Assembly (NCBI RefSeq): GCF_029227915.1
Contig: NC_079878.1
Location: 20,545,501-20,609,500, forward strand
Length of the DNA stretch: 64,000 nt
Direction: 5' to 3'
Source of the DNA: Hydractinia symbiolongicarpus
Lineage: Eukaryota; Cnidaria; Hydrozoa; Anthoathecata; Hydractiniidae
Positions 1-12,123 of the stretch are shown one piece after another (the first letter of the stretch is position 1; the number at the start of each line of letters is the position of its first letter). The notes under the pieces are model-generated. The model was not told where the DNA came from. It saw only the letters and a list, made by a program, of their open reading frames with translations, and ran no database searches. The position numbers and the translations under genes are program-made.

Positions 1-435
1 GTCCGTTCCGCACTAAAAAATTGTACAGTTTTGCGAATAACTAGCACTTAATGAGCTGAACTTTTTAAACTAAATTTTTACGTGTAGTTTTCCCTTAGTT
101 TTATATGACGATATTTGCCCTTATTTATATTAAATTAATGTTCTGTTTTCCTAATTGATGATGGTTATGTAAGGTTTCTTGTTGAAAAGAATGTTTCATT
201 AAAGACACAGAAGAACAAAAGATCTTTCTTTAGTAGAAACGACAATGATGAGAAGTCCCTTTTGTGCTAATCCAATGCCAGTATATCTCTTCACAGTTTA
301 AGCTGCTAATACGTGAGCCATGATCACAATTTTCACAAATTTTAAAGTTACAAATTTATAAGATATTGACAATTCTCATGAAAATGTTAATAAAATAAAT
401 ACAATTATAATGCTATTGAGAGTAAAGCTTTTTGT
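1..435. other. Non-coding flank, nothing recognised
   Basis: AT-rich sequence without a convincing ORF, splice-bounded exon or repeat that I recognise. It ends where a tRNA-derived SINE begins. Confidence 0.5.
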
Positions 436-695
436 GGTGCTGTAGCTTAGAGGTTAAACTCTCAAACTTTGTGCCGGAGACTGGGGTTGATTCCCCTTGG
501 CAGTGATTCAATATGAGCAAGCAATTGTTGCCATAGCCTCAGGTTAATCCAAGTCATGTTAGGGAATATGGGGATGGATGTCCGATGTTGCACAGAGTCA
601 CCTGGTACAGTGCGGACCCTAATTTGGTCTGCATAGCTCAAAATGAGCATTAAATGCAAGCACATCTGTATCTGTCTCTTAAAGATACAGACTCT
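436..695 (+). mobile_element. tRNA-derived SINE
   Basis: The 5' part looks like a tRNA gene. It has an A-box-like TAGCTTAGAGGTTAAACT at about 443-460 and a B-box-like GGGTTGATTCC at 484-494, the correct spacing for an internal RNA polymerase III promoter. A roughly 190-bp unrelated body follows and ends near a T-rich tail at about 685-695. The tRNA part is degenerate and lacks a credible acceptor stem, so this is a SINE and not a tRNA gene. The family name is unknown to me. Confidence 0.65.
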
Positions 696-798
696 TTTCT
701 TTCTAAAATACAATTATGGGGGTTAGGCACTAAAATTGTTTTAGTCGGCGTAGTGTGGCGTCATGACCAAATGTTTTATTAACTGCTGAAGGATGTTA

Positions 799-1256
799 AA
801 TGGCAACTCTTTTACCAGTGAGATGTGATACACCCAAATGTTCACATGACCTTACCCTCAACTGCCGTATAGTTTTGGCAACATAAGTGGCATTGCAGTC
901 ACTGCATGAAAATTTGTAAACTGCACATAAAAGCAAAGACCTGGGAAGTTTATCTTCACCCTGAAAGATGGAAGACAACCTCAAAGAACACTTAAATATC
1001 ACCTGTAATGAACAACAAAGTAACTGTTTATGGAACAGTTTTACTTGCAGTAAAACAGAACCTAAATAAGGCAAGACAATAAAAATCTTTTTCTTAGAAA
1101 TATCAAAACTAGACGAGATAATGGATAGTGTGTGTATTTTATTGATGAGTCTTTTTACACATGTGTCAACAAAACTAACAGGATAATTATTCTTAGATAA
1201 AATATCACTCAGACATTTTATCGCAACATGGACTCTAGAAAAATCAGAGTAGATAC
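799..1256 (-). pseudogene. Penelope-like retroelement fragment (RT C-terminal part plus GIY-YIG endonuclease)
   Basis: Read on the minus strand from about 1256 downwards, the frame runs through a region resembling the linker after the PLE reverse transcriptase: LSKNNYP near 1200-1180, then IFIVLPYLG near 1075. It continues into a GIY-YIG-like segment with the words YKFSCSDCNATYV, KTIRQLRVRSCEH and LGVSHLTGKR (about 910-800). This wording is characteristic of Penelope-like elements and related RT genes of invertebrates. Upstream reverse transcriptase motifs are missing, so the copy is 5'-truncated. The conserved glycine of the V-G-K-T motif is changed (VAKT), which fits decay. The family call rests on recall of the pattern, not on a search. 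Confidence 0.7.
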
Positions 1257-2327
1257 AAAAACTAAAATAATAAAGAATATACTTAAAGGGAACCCAAGGT
1301 ATAAAATGATGTTAGACTTATATTATACAGCCTAAAAAGTTAGCTAACAAGTCTTTTTAAATTTTTTAAAAAGCTCTTTTCGTTCTCAAGATATTGACAT
1401 TTAAAGAATTTCAGATTTAATTATGCTGCATGAATTATGATGTCATATTTCAAAGTTATTGAATATTTGATTTACAAATAGTAAAAAGAATTTTAATTTT
1501 ATTTATTTAAGAATTTTAATAAGATTAATTCTGCTATTCTACTGAATATTTCTATTTTTGTGTTGGATAAAGGTGCTGTGTTTTGTAAAGCTGATTTTGT
1601 ATTGGGAGTTTTGCACCAAAGTTTGTCACATTGTGTTTATATTTTTAGTCCTATTTTGTAAACCAAAAAAAATTGGGTATCTGATATTATAAAAATATGT
1701 GTGTGAATTCTGAACTATTATACTGGAAGTATCATAGTAGAATGTATATACTTGATTTTTGGTGGCCACCATATGACACCAATGCAACAGGCAAACAATG
1801 GCTGAGAAACGTGCCTTTTTAAGCACACAGATCTTTTTACCATGTTGGGGCATGGGTCACTAATGAATTAATAACAGCCATCAGAGAAAAAGATTTCTTA
1901 AATTAACAAAGAAGTTTCAAGCATAAAAGAATTCAAATGAAAGGACTATAATGAATTTTTGCAGAACTTTAAGAAACGGTTTAATAAAATTTAATAAAAT
2001 AAAACCTAAAACACTCTGTAGTATTCCAGTTTTAAATCTAATTCTAGTACATTGTAATTTTTCATGTAAAAAATGCACAAAGATTTAAGGGACTAAATTT
2101 TGGTAATTAAAAGGTTTTCTGGGAAAGTTTTTATGTATATAGATTAATAAACTAAATTAAATCAAAAATTAAATTAAAATACTAAAGTGAGAATGCACAA
2201 AGACAAACCATTGTTAAATAATATTTGGGAACAGTTTTTTTAAGAATCTCTTTGGGTTAGGGTTTAAGAATTAAAGAATTTTCTCAAAAGAGAAAACTGT
2301 GATGTTAATGTTTAATTCAAATTTTAG
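1257..2327. other. Upstream region of the GCKR-like gene
   Basis: AT-rich and without an exon I can support. It ends in an acceptor-like ATTTTAG at 2321-2327, only 18 nt before the start codon of the next gene. A 75-residue minus-strand ORF at 1626-1853 resembles nothing I know. Confidence 0.4.
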
Positions 2328-2345
2328 TCTACAAAGCAAACTGCT

Positions 2346-5300
2346 ATGGACAAACCGTTTACAGAACAATCAAATCATGTTTCTAAAAACATAGACATTT
2401 GTTCTTCCGAAGAGATCTTAGACATTTTCAAAACCGTCGACCTTGGCATGTTTGCAGCAGAAGTGAGTTCATACCCTGGACTGCTAAACGAACTTGTATT
2501 ATCAAAAATGTACACACTGTTTAACAAAATGGTTGAGTTGCAAAACAAACGCAGTGCTGGTAAAAATTGCAAAGTCGTCGTTTCTGGGTGTGGCACTTCA
2601 GGTCGTATTGGTTTTCTGATCAGTACAATTTATGATGAGTTACTTTCAACGCAAGGTATGTTTGACTTCTGCATGGCAGGAGGTGTTGAAGCATTGTTTT
2701 CTTCTGTAGAAGCACCTGAAGATAATCCAGATTATGGTATGCAGGATTTAGTTGGTGTGATAAATGGTCATGAGGCGATATTTATAGGTAAGTAATATCT
2801 TTTATATATATTTCGATTTATTGTATCAATTGCTTGGTTGCAGATTTGTTTTTAGATCAATCATTTAACTTAACATTTTCTATCGATTTAGGATAATGGG
2901 TTAAAATATTGATAGTTGAAATAAAGACTAATCTTTATGATAGATTTGTTAACTTAATTTTACAAGAGTCTTTGACAACAGCAGTTGTAGTCTTGTGGTG
3001 TATTACGACATCAGTTGTAATCATATGGTGTTTTACTACTGCAGTGGTAGTCTTATGGTGTTGTTTTACGACAGCAGTTGTAGTCTTATGGTGTTTTACG
3101 ACAGCAGTGGTAGTCTTATGGTGTTGTTTTATGACAGCAGTTGTAGTTTTATGGTGTTTTACGACAGCAGTGGTAGTCTTATGGTGTTGTTTTACGACAA
3201 CAGTTGTAGTTTTATGGTAGTTTACGAAAGCAGTGGTAGTCTTATGGTGTTGTTTTACGACAGCAGTTGTAGTCTTATGGTGTTTTAGGACAGCAGTGGT
3301 AGTCTTATGGTGTTTTACGACAGCAGTGGTAGTCTTATGGTGTTGTTTTACGACAACAGTTGTAGTTTTATGGTAGTTTACGAAAGCAGTGGTAGTCTTA
3401 TGGTGTTGTTTCACGACAGCAGTTGTAGTCTTATGGTGTTTTAGGACAGCAGTGGTAGTCTTATGGTGTTGTTTCACGACAGCAATTGTAGTCTTATGGT
3501 GTTTTACGACAACAGTTGTAGTCTTGTGGTGTGTTACGACAGCAGTCGTAGTCTTATGGTGTTGTTTTACGACAACAGTTGTAGTTTTATGGTAGTTTAC
3601 GAAAGCAGTGGTGGTCTTATGGTGTTGTTTTACGACAGCAGTTGTAGTCTGTGGTGTTTTACGACAACAGTTGTAGTCTTGTGGTGTGTTACGACAGCAG
3701 TCGTAGTCTTATGGTGTTTTACGACAGCAGTGGTAGTCTTATGGTGTTGTTTCACGACAGCAATTGTAGTCTTATGGTGTTTTACGACAACAGTTGTAGT
3801 CTTATGGTGTTGTTTTACTACTGCAGTGGTAGTCTTATGGTGTTGTTTTACGACAGCAGTTGTAGTCTTATGGTGTTTTACTACAGCAGTGGTAGTCTTA
3901 TGGTGTTTCTTTATGACAGCAGTTGTAGTCTTATGGTGTTTTACGACAACAGTTGTAGTCTTGTGGTGTGTTACGACAGCAGTCGTAGTCTTATGGTGTT
4001 TTACGACAGCAGTGGTAGTCTTATGGTGTTGTTTCACGACAGCAATTGTAGTCTTATGGTGTTTTACGACAGCAGTGGTAGTTTTATGGTGTTGTTTTAC
4101 GACAGCAGTTGTAGTTTTATGGTATTTTGCGACAGCAGTGGTAGTCTTATGGTGTTGTTTTACGACATCAGTTGTAGTCATATGGTGTTTTACGACAGCA
4201 GTGGTGGTCTTATGGTGTTGTTTTACGACAGCAGTTGTAGTCTGTGGTGTTTTACGACAACAGTTGTAGTCTTGTGGTGTGTTACGACAGCAGTCGTAGT
4301 CTTATGGTGTTTTACGACAGCAGTGGTAGTCTTATGGTGTTGTTTTACGACATCAGTTGTAGTCTGTGGTGTTTTACGACAGCAGTGGTAGTCTTATGGT
4401 GTTGTTTTACGGCAGCAGTTGTAGTCTGTGGTGTTTTACGACAGCAGTTGTAGTCTTATGGTGTTGTTTTATGACAGCAGTTGTAGTTTTATGGTGTTTT
4501 ACGACAGCAGTGGTAGTCTTATGGTGTTGTTTTACGACAACAGTTGTAGTTTTATGGTAGTTTACGAAAGCAGTGGTAGTCTTATGGTGTTGTTTTACGA
4601 CAGCAGTTGTAGTCTTATGGTGTTTTAGGACAGCAGTGGTAGTCTTATGGTGTTGTTTCACGACAGCAATTGTAGTCTTATGGTGTTTTACGACAACAGT
4701 TGTAGTCTTGTGGTGTGTTACGACAGCAGTCGTAGTCTTATGGTGTTGTTTTACGACAACAGTTGTAGTTTTATGGTAGTTTACGAAAGCAGTGGTGGTC
4801 TTATGGTGTTGTTTTACGACAGCAGTTGTAGTCTGTGGTGTTTTACGACAACAGTTGTAGTCTTGTGGTGTGTTACGACAGCAGTCGTAGTCTTATGGTG
4901 TTTTACGACAGCAGTGGTAGTCTTATGGTGTTGTTTCACGACAGCAATTGTAGTCTTATGGTGTTTTACGACAACAGTTGTAGTCTTATGGTGTTGTTTT
5001 ACTACTGCAGTGGTAGTCTTATGGTGTTGTTTTACGACAGCAGTTGTAGTCTTATGGTGTTTTACTACAGCAGTGGTAGTCTTATGGTGTTGTTTTATGA
5101 CAGCAGTTGTAGTCTTATGGTGTTTTACGACAACAGTTGTAGTCTTGTGGTTTGTTACGACAGCAGTCGTAGTCTTATGGTGTTTTACGACAGCAGTGGT
5201 AGTCTTATGGTGTTGTTTCACGACAGCAATTGTAGTCTTATGGTGTTTTACGACAGCAGTGGTAGTTTTATGGTGTTGTTTTACGACAGCAGTTGTAGTT

Positions 5301-8300
5301 TTATGGTATTTTGCGACAGCAGTGGTAGTCTTATGGTGTTGTTTTACGACATCAGTTGTAGTCATATGGTGTTTTACGACAGCAGTGGTGGTCTTATGGT
5401 GTTGTTTTACGACAGCAGTTGTAGTCTGTGGTGTTTTACGACAACAGTTGTAGTCTTGTGGTGTGTTACGACAGCAGTCGTAGTCTTATGGTGTTTTACG
5501 ATAGCAGTGGTAGTCTTATGGTGTTGTTTTACGACATCAGTTGTAGTCTGTGGTGTTTTACGACAGCAGTGGTAGTCTTATGGTGTTGTTTTACGGCAGC
5601 AGTTGTAGTCTGTGGTGTTTTACGACAGCAGTTGTAGTCTTATGGTGTTGTTTTATGACAGCAGTTGTAGTTTTATGGTGTTTTACGACAGCAGTGGTAG
5701 TCTTATGGTGTTGTTTTACGACAACAGTTGTAGTTTTATGGTAGTTTACGAAAGCAGTGGTAGTCTTATGGTGTTGTTTTACGACAGCAGTTGTAGTCTT
5801 ATGGTGTTTTCGGACAGCAGTGGTAGTCTTATGGTGTTGTTTCACGACAGCAATTGTAGTCTTATGGTGTTTTACGACAACAGTTGTAGTTTTGTGGTGT
5901 GTTACGACAGCAGTGGTAGTCTTATGGTGTTGTTTTACGACAACAGTTGTAGTTTTATGGTAGTTTACGAAAGCAGTGGTGGTCTTATGGTGTTGTTTTA
6001 CGACAGCAGTTGTAGTCTGTGGTGTTTTACGACAACAGTTGTAGTCTTGTGGTGTGTTACGACAGCAGTCGTAGTCTTATGGTGTTTTACGACAGCAGTG
6101 GTAGTCTTATGGTGTTGTTTCACGACAGCAATTGTAGTCTTATGGTGTTTTACGACAACAGTTGTAGTCTTATGGTGTTGTTTTACTACTGCAGTGGTAG
6201 TCTTATGGTGTTGTTTCACGACAGCAATTGTAGTCTTATGGTGTTTTACGACAGCAGTGGTAGTTTTATGGTGTTGTTTTACGACAGCAGTTGTAGTTTT
6301 ATGGTATTTTGCGACAGCAGTGGTAGTCTTATGGTGTTGTTTTACGACATCAGTTGTAGTCATATGGTGTTTTACGACAGCAGTGGTGGTCTTATGGTGT
6401 TGTTTTACGACAGCAGTTGTAGTCTGTGGTGTTTTACGACAACAGTTGTAGTCTTGTGGTGTGTTACGACAGCAGTCGTAGTCTTATGGTGTTTTACGAC
6501 AGCAGTGGTAGTCTTATGGTGTTGTTTTACGACATCAGTTGTAGTCTGTGGTGTTTTACGACAGCAGTGGTAGTCTTATGGTGTTGTTTTACGGCAGCAG
6601 TTGTAGTCTGTGGTGTTTTACGACAGCAGTTGTAGTCTTGTGGTGTGTTACGACAGCAGTCGTAGTCTTATGGTGTTTTACGACAGCAGTGGTAGTCTTA
6701 TGGTGTTGTTTTGCGACATCAGTTGTAGTCTGTGGTGTTTTACGACAGCAGTTGTAGTCTTGTGGTGTGTTACGACAGCATTCGTAGTCTTATGGTGTTT
6801 TACGATAGCAGTGGTAGTCTTGTGGTGTTTTAAGGTGGGAATGTGTTCGAATCGATCGACGTCAATCACATCGATGTTACTAAAAAATAGAACATTGTAT
6901 TCGATCGAATTCAAAAGTAGGATTGCTTTCTCCTTTTTCGTCGATTGAATGAAAGTTATCCAATGAGATTGATTTATACCCACGAGATGTAAATATATCG
7001 ACGAAGAAATGAACGTTCACTGACAAGCAGGAAAAAGAGAAAAATGACCAAAGAAAGTTTAAACAAACGAAATATTAATTGCATATTTGATGCAGCAAAC
7101 ACTATTTAACACGAGAAACCGTTAAAAGATGAAAATGCAACACTGATAAGTGATTACTGGCAGATGAATGTTGAGGAAGTTAGATAACATTTGTAGAATA
7201 AGTTCGTGGATTTCAGTGTCTTGGGACGATTGCTCGAAAAACTTTTAATGCAGTCTCACCTAACAAAGAGTTTGTAGGGAAATGGCTAAGAAATTTTAGA
7301 AGAATATTTAAAAATATTTTTGTTTATCGTCATTATAAGTCATGAAATTTTAAGTACATTCTCAATATCATTATTTCATATCAAATTTGTGTTATTGTTT
7401 TGAAATAAACTACAATAATAAAATAAATCACATGCCTGTTCCATGGTAAATATTAATGAATTTTTTAGTAATACGCAAAAGATTCTCATAAAATGTCTGA
7501 CAAAAAATTATTTGATATATCTGTCATTGCAGGCATATCGTGTGGTTTATCTGCTCCATACGTGGCTGGTCAGCTGCATCATTGCTTGACATCGACCAAT
7601 AGCGTCCTACCTGTTATCATTGGGTTCAACCCTGTTCATCTGGCGAGAGATAAAAGTCTTCAGCAAGACCAGACTGATACATTTAAAAGCATCCTGCAAC
7701 GAATGTTGCATGGTAGTTAATTACTTTCCCTTAAACTGTTGAACTTCATAAAACTTTTCCCGAGAATAGTTTTTAGTGAAATTGTTTTGACATATTGAAA
7801 TTGTTATTATCGTCCAAACGTATTTGTTGTTGTTGTTCGAGTTATAAGTTGACACTATGTTGACACTGGAGCCACATCGCTAATATGACAAATCTAAGTA
7901 GTCAAAAAATTATTTCACTATCCCTTCCTGTTTCTCGATTCTCTTGCGCATAGCGTAAATTATGTTTTATCAAGAGAAAATAAGTGTGGCAAATTTTTTA
8001 TTAAGCACCCTTTCTTTTGTGTGTATTTACCCAGTAAGTTTCCCCACCCTTTTAGGTGGAAAATTCTCTTACCAGGAAGTGTCCCATCTTTACAACCAGG
8101 CGTTTAGGTTAGTATGAAATTTATTAATTAATGAATTTAGAATAAATTAAAAAGACTTTAAACAGAGATACTTTTATGCCCGTGTTTATAACCAACATTG
8201 TCCCCGGGTCTCGTAGTCCTGAACCGTTATTACGGAGCGGCTAACAATGACCGCTATCATGTTCATCGAAAAGGCAAAATGCTCTGGTAACGAGATTGTT

Positions 8301-9509
8301 TTTTAACTACATAATTTTTCTTCAGTTAAATGACATTTCACAGTAGTGCAGCATCGTTCTTGATTCTTTATTTTAGAAAATGGTATCGTTTTGAATCCTG
8401 TGATTGGATCAGAAGTAATTACTGGTTCGTCACGTCTAAAAGGTGGCACTGCGGCATATATCATTCTGAATAGCGTCATATTCGCCTCGCTTTCTCGTAA
8501 CGTATTTAACCGAACGCTTCGTATCGAAACAGTCATCGAAATGCAGCGCAGGTGTATCGAGACAACGTACAGCAACTTGAAAATGTCGTTACCGGCGTTG
8601 ATTACGATGTGTGGTGATTCAATCCGTGAAGGAGGGAGTGTTTACTATTTAGGTCTCGATTATCTTGGACTCGTTGGGTTGTTTGATGCCGCTGAATGCG
8701 TGCCCACATTTGGATGTAACCAAAACGATTTTCGAGCCTTAATCACTACCAAAGATTCGTTTCGCTTTCTAAAGACCCCGAATCCAAGTGTGAATTTGGG
8801 GATAACTTTGGAGGATTTTGTGCTTGAGTTTAAGGATAAAATGAAAATAACAGATACTGTTATATTTTTGAAGTCCTTCCAAACCAGACCATCTTGTCCC
8901 AATGGTCTACTAACGCTAATTAAATCGACACGTTCTAATGTTGCTCTTATACAGATAGGAGTAAATGTAATCGAAGATAACCCGCTTAATTTCTCGTTAA
9001 CCGCATGTATCGAGCTAAACCGGGATTCCGTTTTAAACACCTTGAGTGAGTGCGATTATAAAAGCACGCGTGGAGAAGACACGAGTAATTTTTGCAAAAC
9101 TTTGGAGACTATTTTAAGTGTTTTAGCGACGAAAATCGTTTTAAATGCAACAAGTACAGGATCCTTTGTATTGGCTGGCAAAGTGTATGAGAATCTTATG
9201 ATCGATATAAAGCTTTCGAATTCGAAGCTATTTGAAAGAGGTTTGCGCATGCTGCAAGAAATTTGTCATACCGATAAAAATGCTTGTGAAGAAAATATAT
9301 TAAAGGCTATATACAGAGTTGATGCAATAACACGCGATATAAAATCGAAAACAATCGATGAACACGTAGAATATGCTCGAAGTATCGATAGAGTTATTCC
9401 GATCGCTGTAATAATGACATCGCTTGGGTGTGTCGTGAAGAAAGCGGAGGAAATATTGAACCGTTCTCAAAACGTAAGAACGTGCGTAAATTCGGTTTTA
9501 AAAAAATGA
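2346..9509 (+). CDS. GCKR: Glucokinase regulatory protein-like, double SIS domain protein (MurQ/GCKR family)
   Basis: Coding exons 2346-2787, 7533-7712 and 8377-9509 join in phase 1 at both junctions and give 584 residues. The first SIS domain carries SGCGTSGR at residues 80-87, AGG followed by VEAPEDNP about 30 residues later, GISCGLSAPYVAG from residue 148 and TGSSRLKGGTA near 223-233. These are the sugar-phosphate-binding signatures of the MurNAc-6-phosphate etherase / GCKR family. The C-terminal half contains a second SIS-like segment (YLGLDYLGLVGLFDAAECVPTF), which, with the length, fits GCKR (about 600 residues) and not bacterial MurQ (about 300). GCKR binds fructose phosphates and inhibits glucokinase in vertebrates; whether this protein does so is unknown. 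The start is the first ATG after an acceptor-like site at 2326-2327, so a 5' UTR intron or spliced leader is possible. A further small exon in the 664-bp second intron cannot be excluded. Poly(A) signal not certain; an AATAAA lies at about 10047. Confidence 0.9.
2972..6832 (+). repeat. Intronic minisatellite, 30/33-bp units with 1184-bp higher-order period
   Basis: About 3.86 kb of alternating 30-bp and 33-bp units built on GACAGCAGTKGTAGTCTTATGG followed by TGTTTTAC or TGTTGTTTTAC. Unit variants recur in the same order 1184 bp apart: the block at 3389 recurs at 4573 and 5757, and that at 3463 recurs at 4647. The last copy is shorter by 186 bp (5428 to 6426 is 998 bp). The array lies wholly inside intron 1 (2788-7532) of the GCKR-like gene. 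Because units are multiples of three, long stop-free frames appear on both strands, but nothing suggests they are translated. Confidence 0.95.
6833..7532. other. Remainder of GCKR-like intron 1
   Basis: AT-rich unique sequence between the minisatellite and the acceptor ATTGCAG that ends at 7532. No feature recognised. Confidence 0.6.
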
Positions 9510-10408
9510 CAAGTTTTAATCTGACAAATTGCACTTTCGCAATATTTATTGTGTACTGGCCTTTCCCTCCCACGCTTGTGAATACAATACGAAAAAACTG
9601 GTCGCTATTTCTGTGTCTTTGTGATAATTTGTGCACGTGAACACGTCGTGCTAACAGCGTAAAAGCTCCTGCTTTTCCCTGATTGGTTGGAATCTAACAA
9701 AGCTTTTTTTTTATGATTTGGACTTTAATCCGTCTGAGAAATATTTCCGTTGTTAAAATTTTAAGCGAAGTTAACCCATCACCTAGCAATATTTTCTTTC
9801 TTTAAGAGGTTTTATTAATGTGAACAAATGAATTATTCATCAATATTCTGTTATCCTTTTCTTTGCAGGAATTGTCGGTTATGCCTGCCGTGATATCATG
9901 GAAACTGAAAACCGAATTATTACCTACGAAATATAAACTAAATTATTTTCAGTATGATTTGATTTTTTATTATTTATTAACTGTCTTTCAGGCACTTCCA
10001 TGTTTTACAATGGCTATTCGTCCTATTAAAATAACAATAATATTTAAATAAAGAAATAAGTTATTCTATAAAAAAGGACACTGTAAACTGTAGACAAGAT
10101 TAGCAGAGTTCAAAGTGGCGAAGGATTGAAAGGCATCGACATAATAGATTCTGACGGAGAATTAAGACCAGAACATATGAAAATGAATATTATACACCAA
10201 AATATATAATATAAAAATATACATACATTAAATATATTTATTAATCGACGGGCTTAAGAAATACACAAAAACAATCGAGCAAATGAAGAAAAATTGAGAC
10301 TAAGTAGAGCAGAAAGAATCAATCAAAGCATAAAGTATTGCTCATGGATTGGTCTTGTATTTTCCAAATATGACTTGTTTATAATTGGTATCAACGCTAT
10401 ACATTATA

Positions 10409-10529
10409 CTCTCGTTAAGTGGGACACTCAACGGACGAATGTACTACTTAGCGGGCTTCCTACTTAAGGAAATCTCCTCATAAGTAGGATTTTTATTAAA
10501 ATAGCTCAATTTGTCCCACTTATCGAGAG
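10409..10529. mobile_element. Small inverted-repeat element (pogo/Tigger-like termini)
   Basis: CTCTCGTTAAGTGGGA at 10409-10424 and TCCCACTTATCGAGAG at 10514-10529 are inverted copies with one mismatch. Termini of the type TCTCGTTAAGTGGGAC are common in pogo-like elements, which is why I suggest that group. No transposase is present. Confidence 0.5.
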
Positions 10530-10689
10530 ACATTTTAAAAGAATTGTTTAATTTTTCCCTTTTCTATATCTTAGCATGACTGCACTGTCATGAGTAGAAC
10601 TCGAGAATATTTTGTTTTGTTTACAAATTTTTTCTTTCAAATCATTGCAATGTCTTCAGTCTCAAAGAAATATGAAGCCAATCCATTAC

Positions 10690-10800
10690 TGTCCCACTTA
10701 AGCGAAGTTTTTGCTCTAAGGGACGGAGAAAAATGTACTACTTAGTGGGCGTCCTACTTGTCTGGGGTCTCGCTTAAGCGAAGTTTTTCTCCTTGAAAAG
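10690..10800. repeat. Second block related to the pogo-like repeat
   Basis: Carries GTCCCACTTAAGCGAAGTTTTT, then ATGTACTACTTAGTGGGCGTCC, which repeats the ATGTACTACTTAGCGGGCTTCC of about 10439-10460, and ends with another TTAAGCGAAGTTTTT (about 10773-10790). It is probably the other end, or a second copy, of the same element. Confidence 0.45.
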
Positions 10801-12123
10801 GGTAAGGAAGTTCAAGGGACAGAGAAAAGGCGTACTGTATAGTGATTATGAAAGTTTCCAAAACAAAAAAAAAGGAAATTTATCCTTACGGAAATGTTTC
10901 GGACATTCACTGCATTTGTTTACCCGATTCTTAGTTTCAGCCCAGCGATTTCCTAATGGTCAGGTCTATTTGACCCTTTAATTGTAAAAAAATTTGGAAA
11001 TATGTTATCTCTTATATTACATCGCAAAAACAACGTAAAATCTCCTTGCTCAATCCAGTCGGTTCTATAAACCCTGAAGTATAGAAACTGAATAACTAGT
11101 TTCGATTCAGTTACATTGGAATCAAGTAGATCACAAAAGATTTTAAGATTAGCATAAGTGCTGAGCTATTTCATATTTGGAAGCGATATATAAAACTACG
11201 CTTGGGTTTGTACTTTGTGCCACAAATAGATTAGTAAAATTTATCCTCATTGACCTGCTTTTATCGTCGATTTCGTACCTGAAATTTTATAGCTCAACAG
11301 GCAAAATGTTGATTAATAGAAATATTTTTGTTTCATTCATTCATTCGTTTTTTCTTTCTTTAATTCAAAATCAACATTGTTTCGAGCGTCTCGGACGAAA
11401 CCGGGTTACCAAGATAAATTACTAACAGCAGAGACAAACAAGTAGCGTGAATTGCACCATGTTATTTTAACCTCGTTTTCCTGATAAGCGGTTGGTTTGA
11501 AACAAACAAATTTGCTACCGCGGCGCGGCGCAACGCGGGATCGTTATTACAATAACTGCGACAACAGAATCAGTTTTTTACTTGATTTGTCTTTAAAAAG
11601 AAAGAAAATCAATGATAAAAATATATTTTTTTGTTGCCTATAAAGTATTGGAAATGAAATATGAGAACTTCGTTGAGACTCTATTTTTTAATAATTTTAC
11701 ATTGAGCAAAATGCAACCAAACCCCAATTCTTTTTAGCATTTTCTACTAAAACTTGCCCTAAAATTACTATTCCCTGGTAACAAAATTGGAAATTTAATT
11801 GCTTTTAAACAACTTTCACAATCTATACACAACTTGCTTAGTTACCACATGTAAGAGGAAGGAATCTAGCGCCCTAGCAACAGTCGTTATACCTAAAACG
11901 CCAAATTTCTATGGAGACGTAAGATGCAGGCAAAGTATGTGATAATTTTTCAACAGGATGATATTACGAAACGTAAGAAAAGAATAAAAAAGAAATAATG
12001 CCAAAATTGGACTACATTTCAACTCGCTTCATTTGAGGTAAGGACCTCATGCGAGAATCGAAAATAAAAGAAAAAGAAATCAAGGAAGAACATATCATTT
12101 GTTAAAGATTTCTATTCAATAAC

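Larger units (their letters stand above)
9510..12123. other. Intergenic region between the GCKR-like and mucin genes
   Basis: Contains the 3' UTR of the upstream gene, an AATAAA at about 10047-10052, pogo-like repeats at 10.4-10.8 kb and a short CG-rich patch around 11517-11540. No ORF here is convincing. The mucin promoter must lie in the last part, but I see no clear TATA box or other core element. Confidence 0.5.

Noticed and set aside
436-510. Functional tRNA gene
   Set aside because: The internal promoter boxes fit but the arms do not fold into a full cloverleaf, and an unrelated body follows; SINE is the better call.
1626-1853. 75-residue minus-strand ORF
   Set aside because: No recognisable domain, no conserved wording and no splice context.
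2909-6948. Long ORFs on both strands of the minisatellite
   Set aside because: They arise because units are multiples of three. They lie inside an intron defined by matching phase on both sides and have no non-repeat conserved sequence.
9863-10051. Possible extra 3' exon of the GCKR-like gene after an acceptor at 9867-9868
   Set aside because: The protein already ends at a normal length at 9509 and the ORF has no family similarity; at most a 3' UTR exon.
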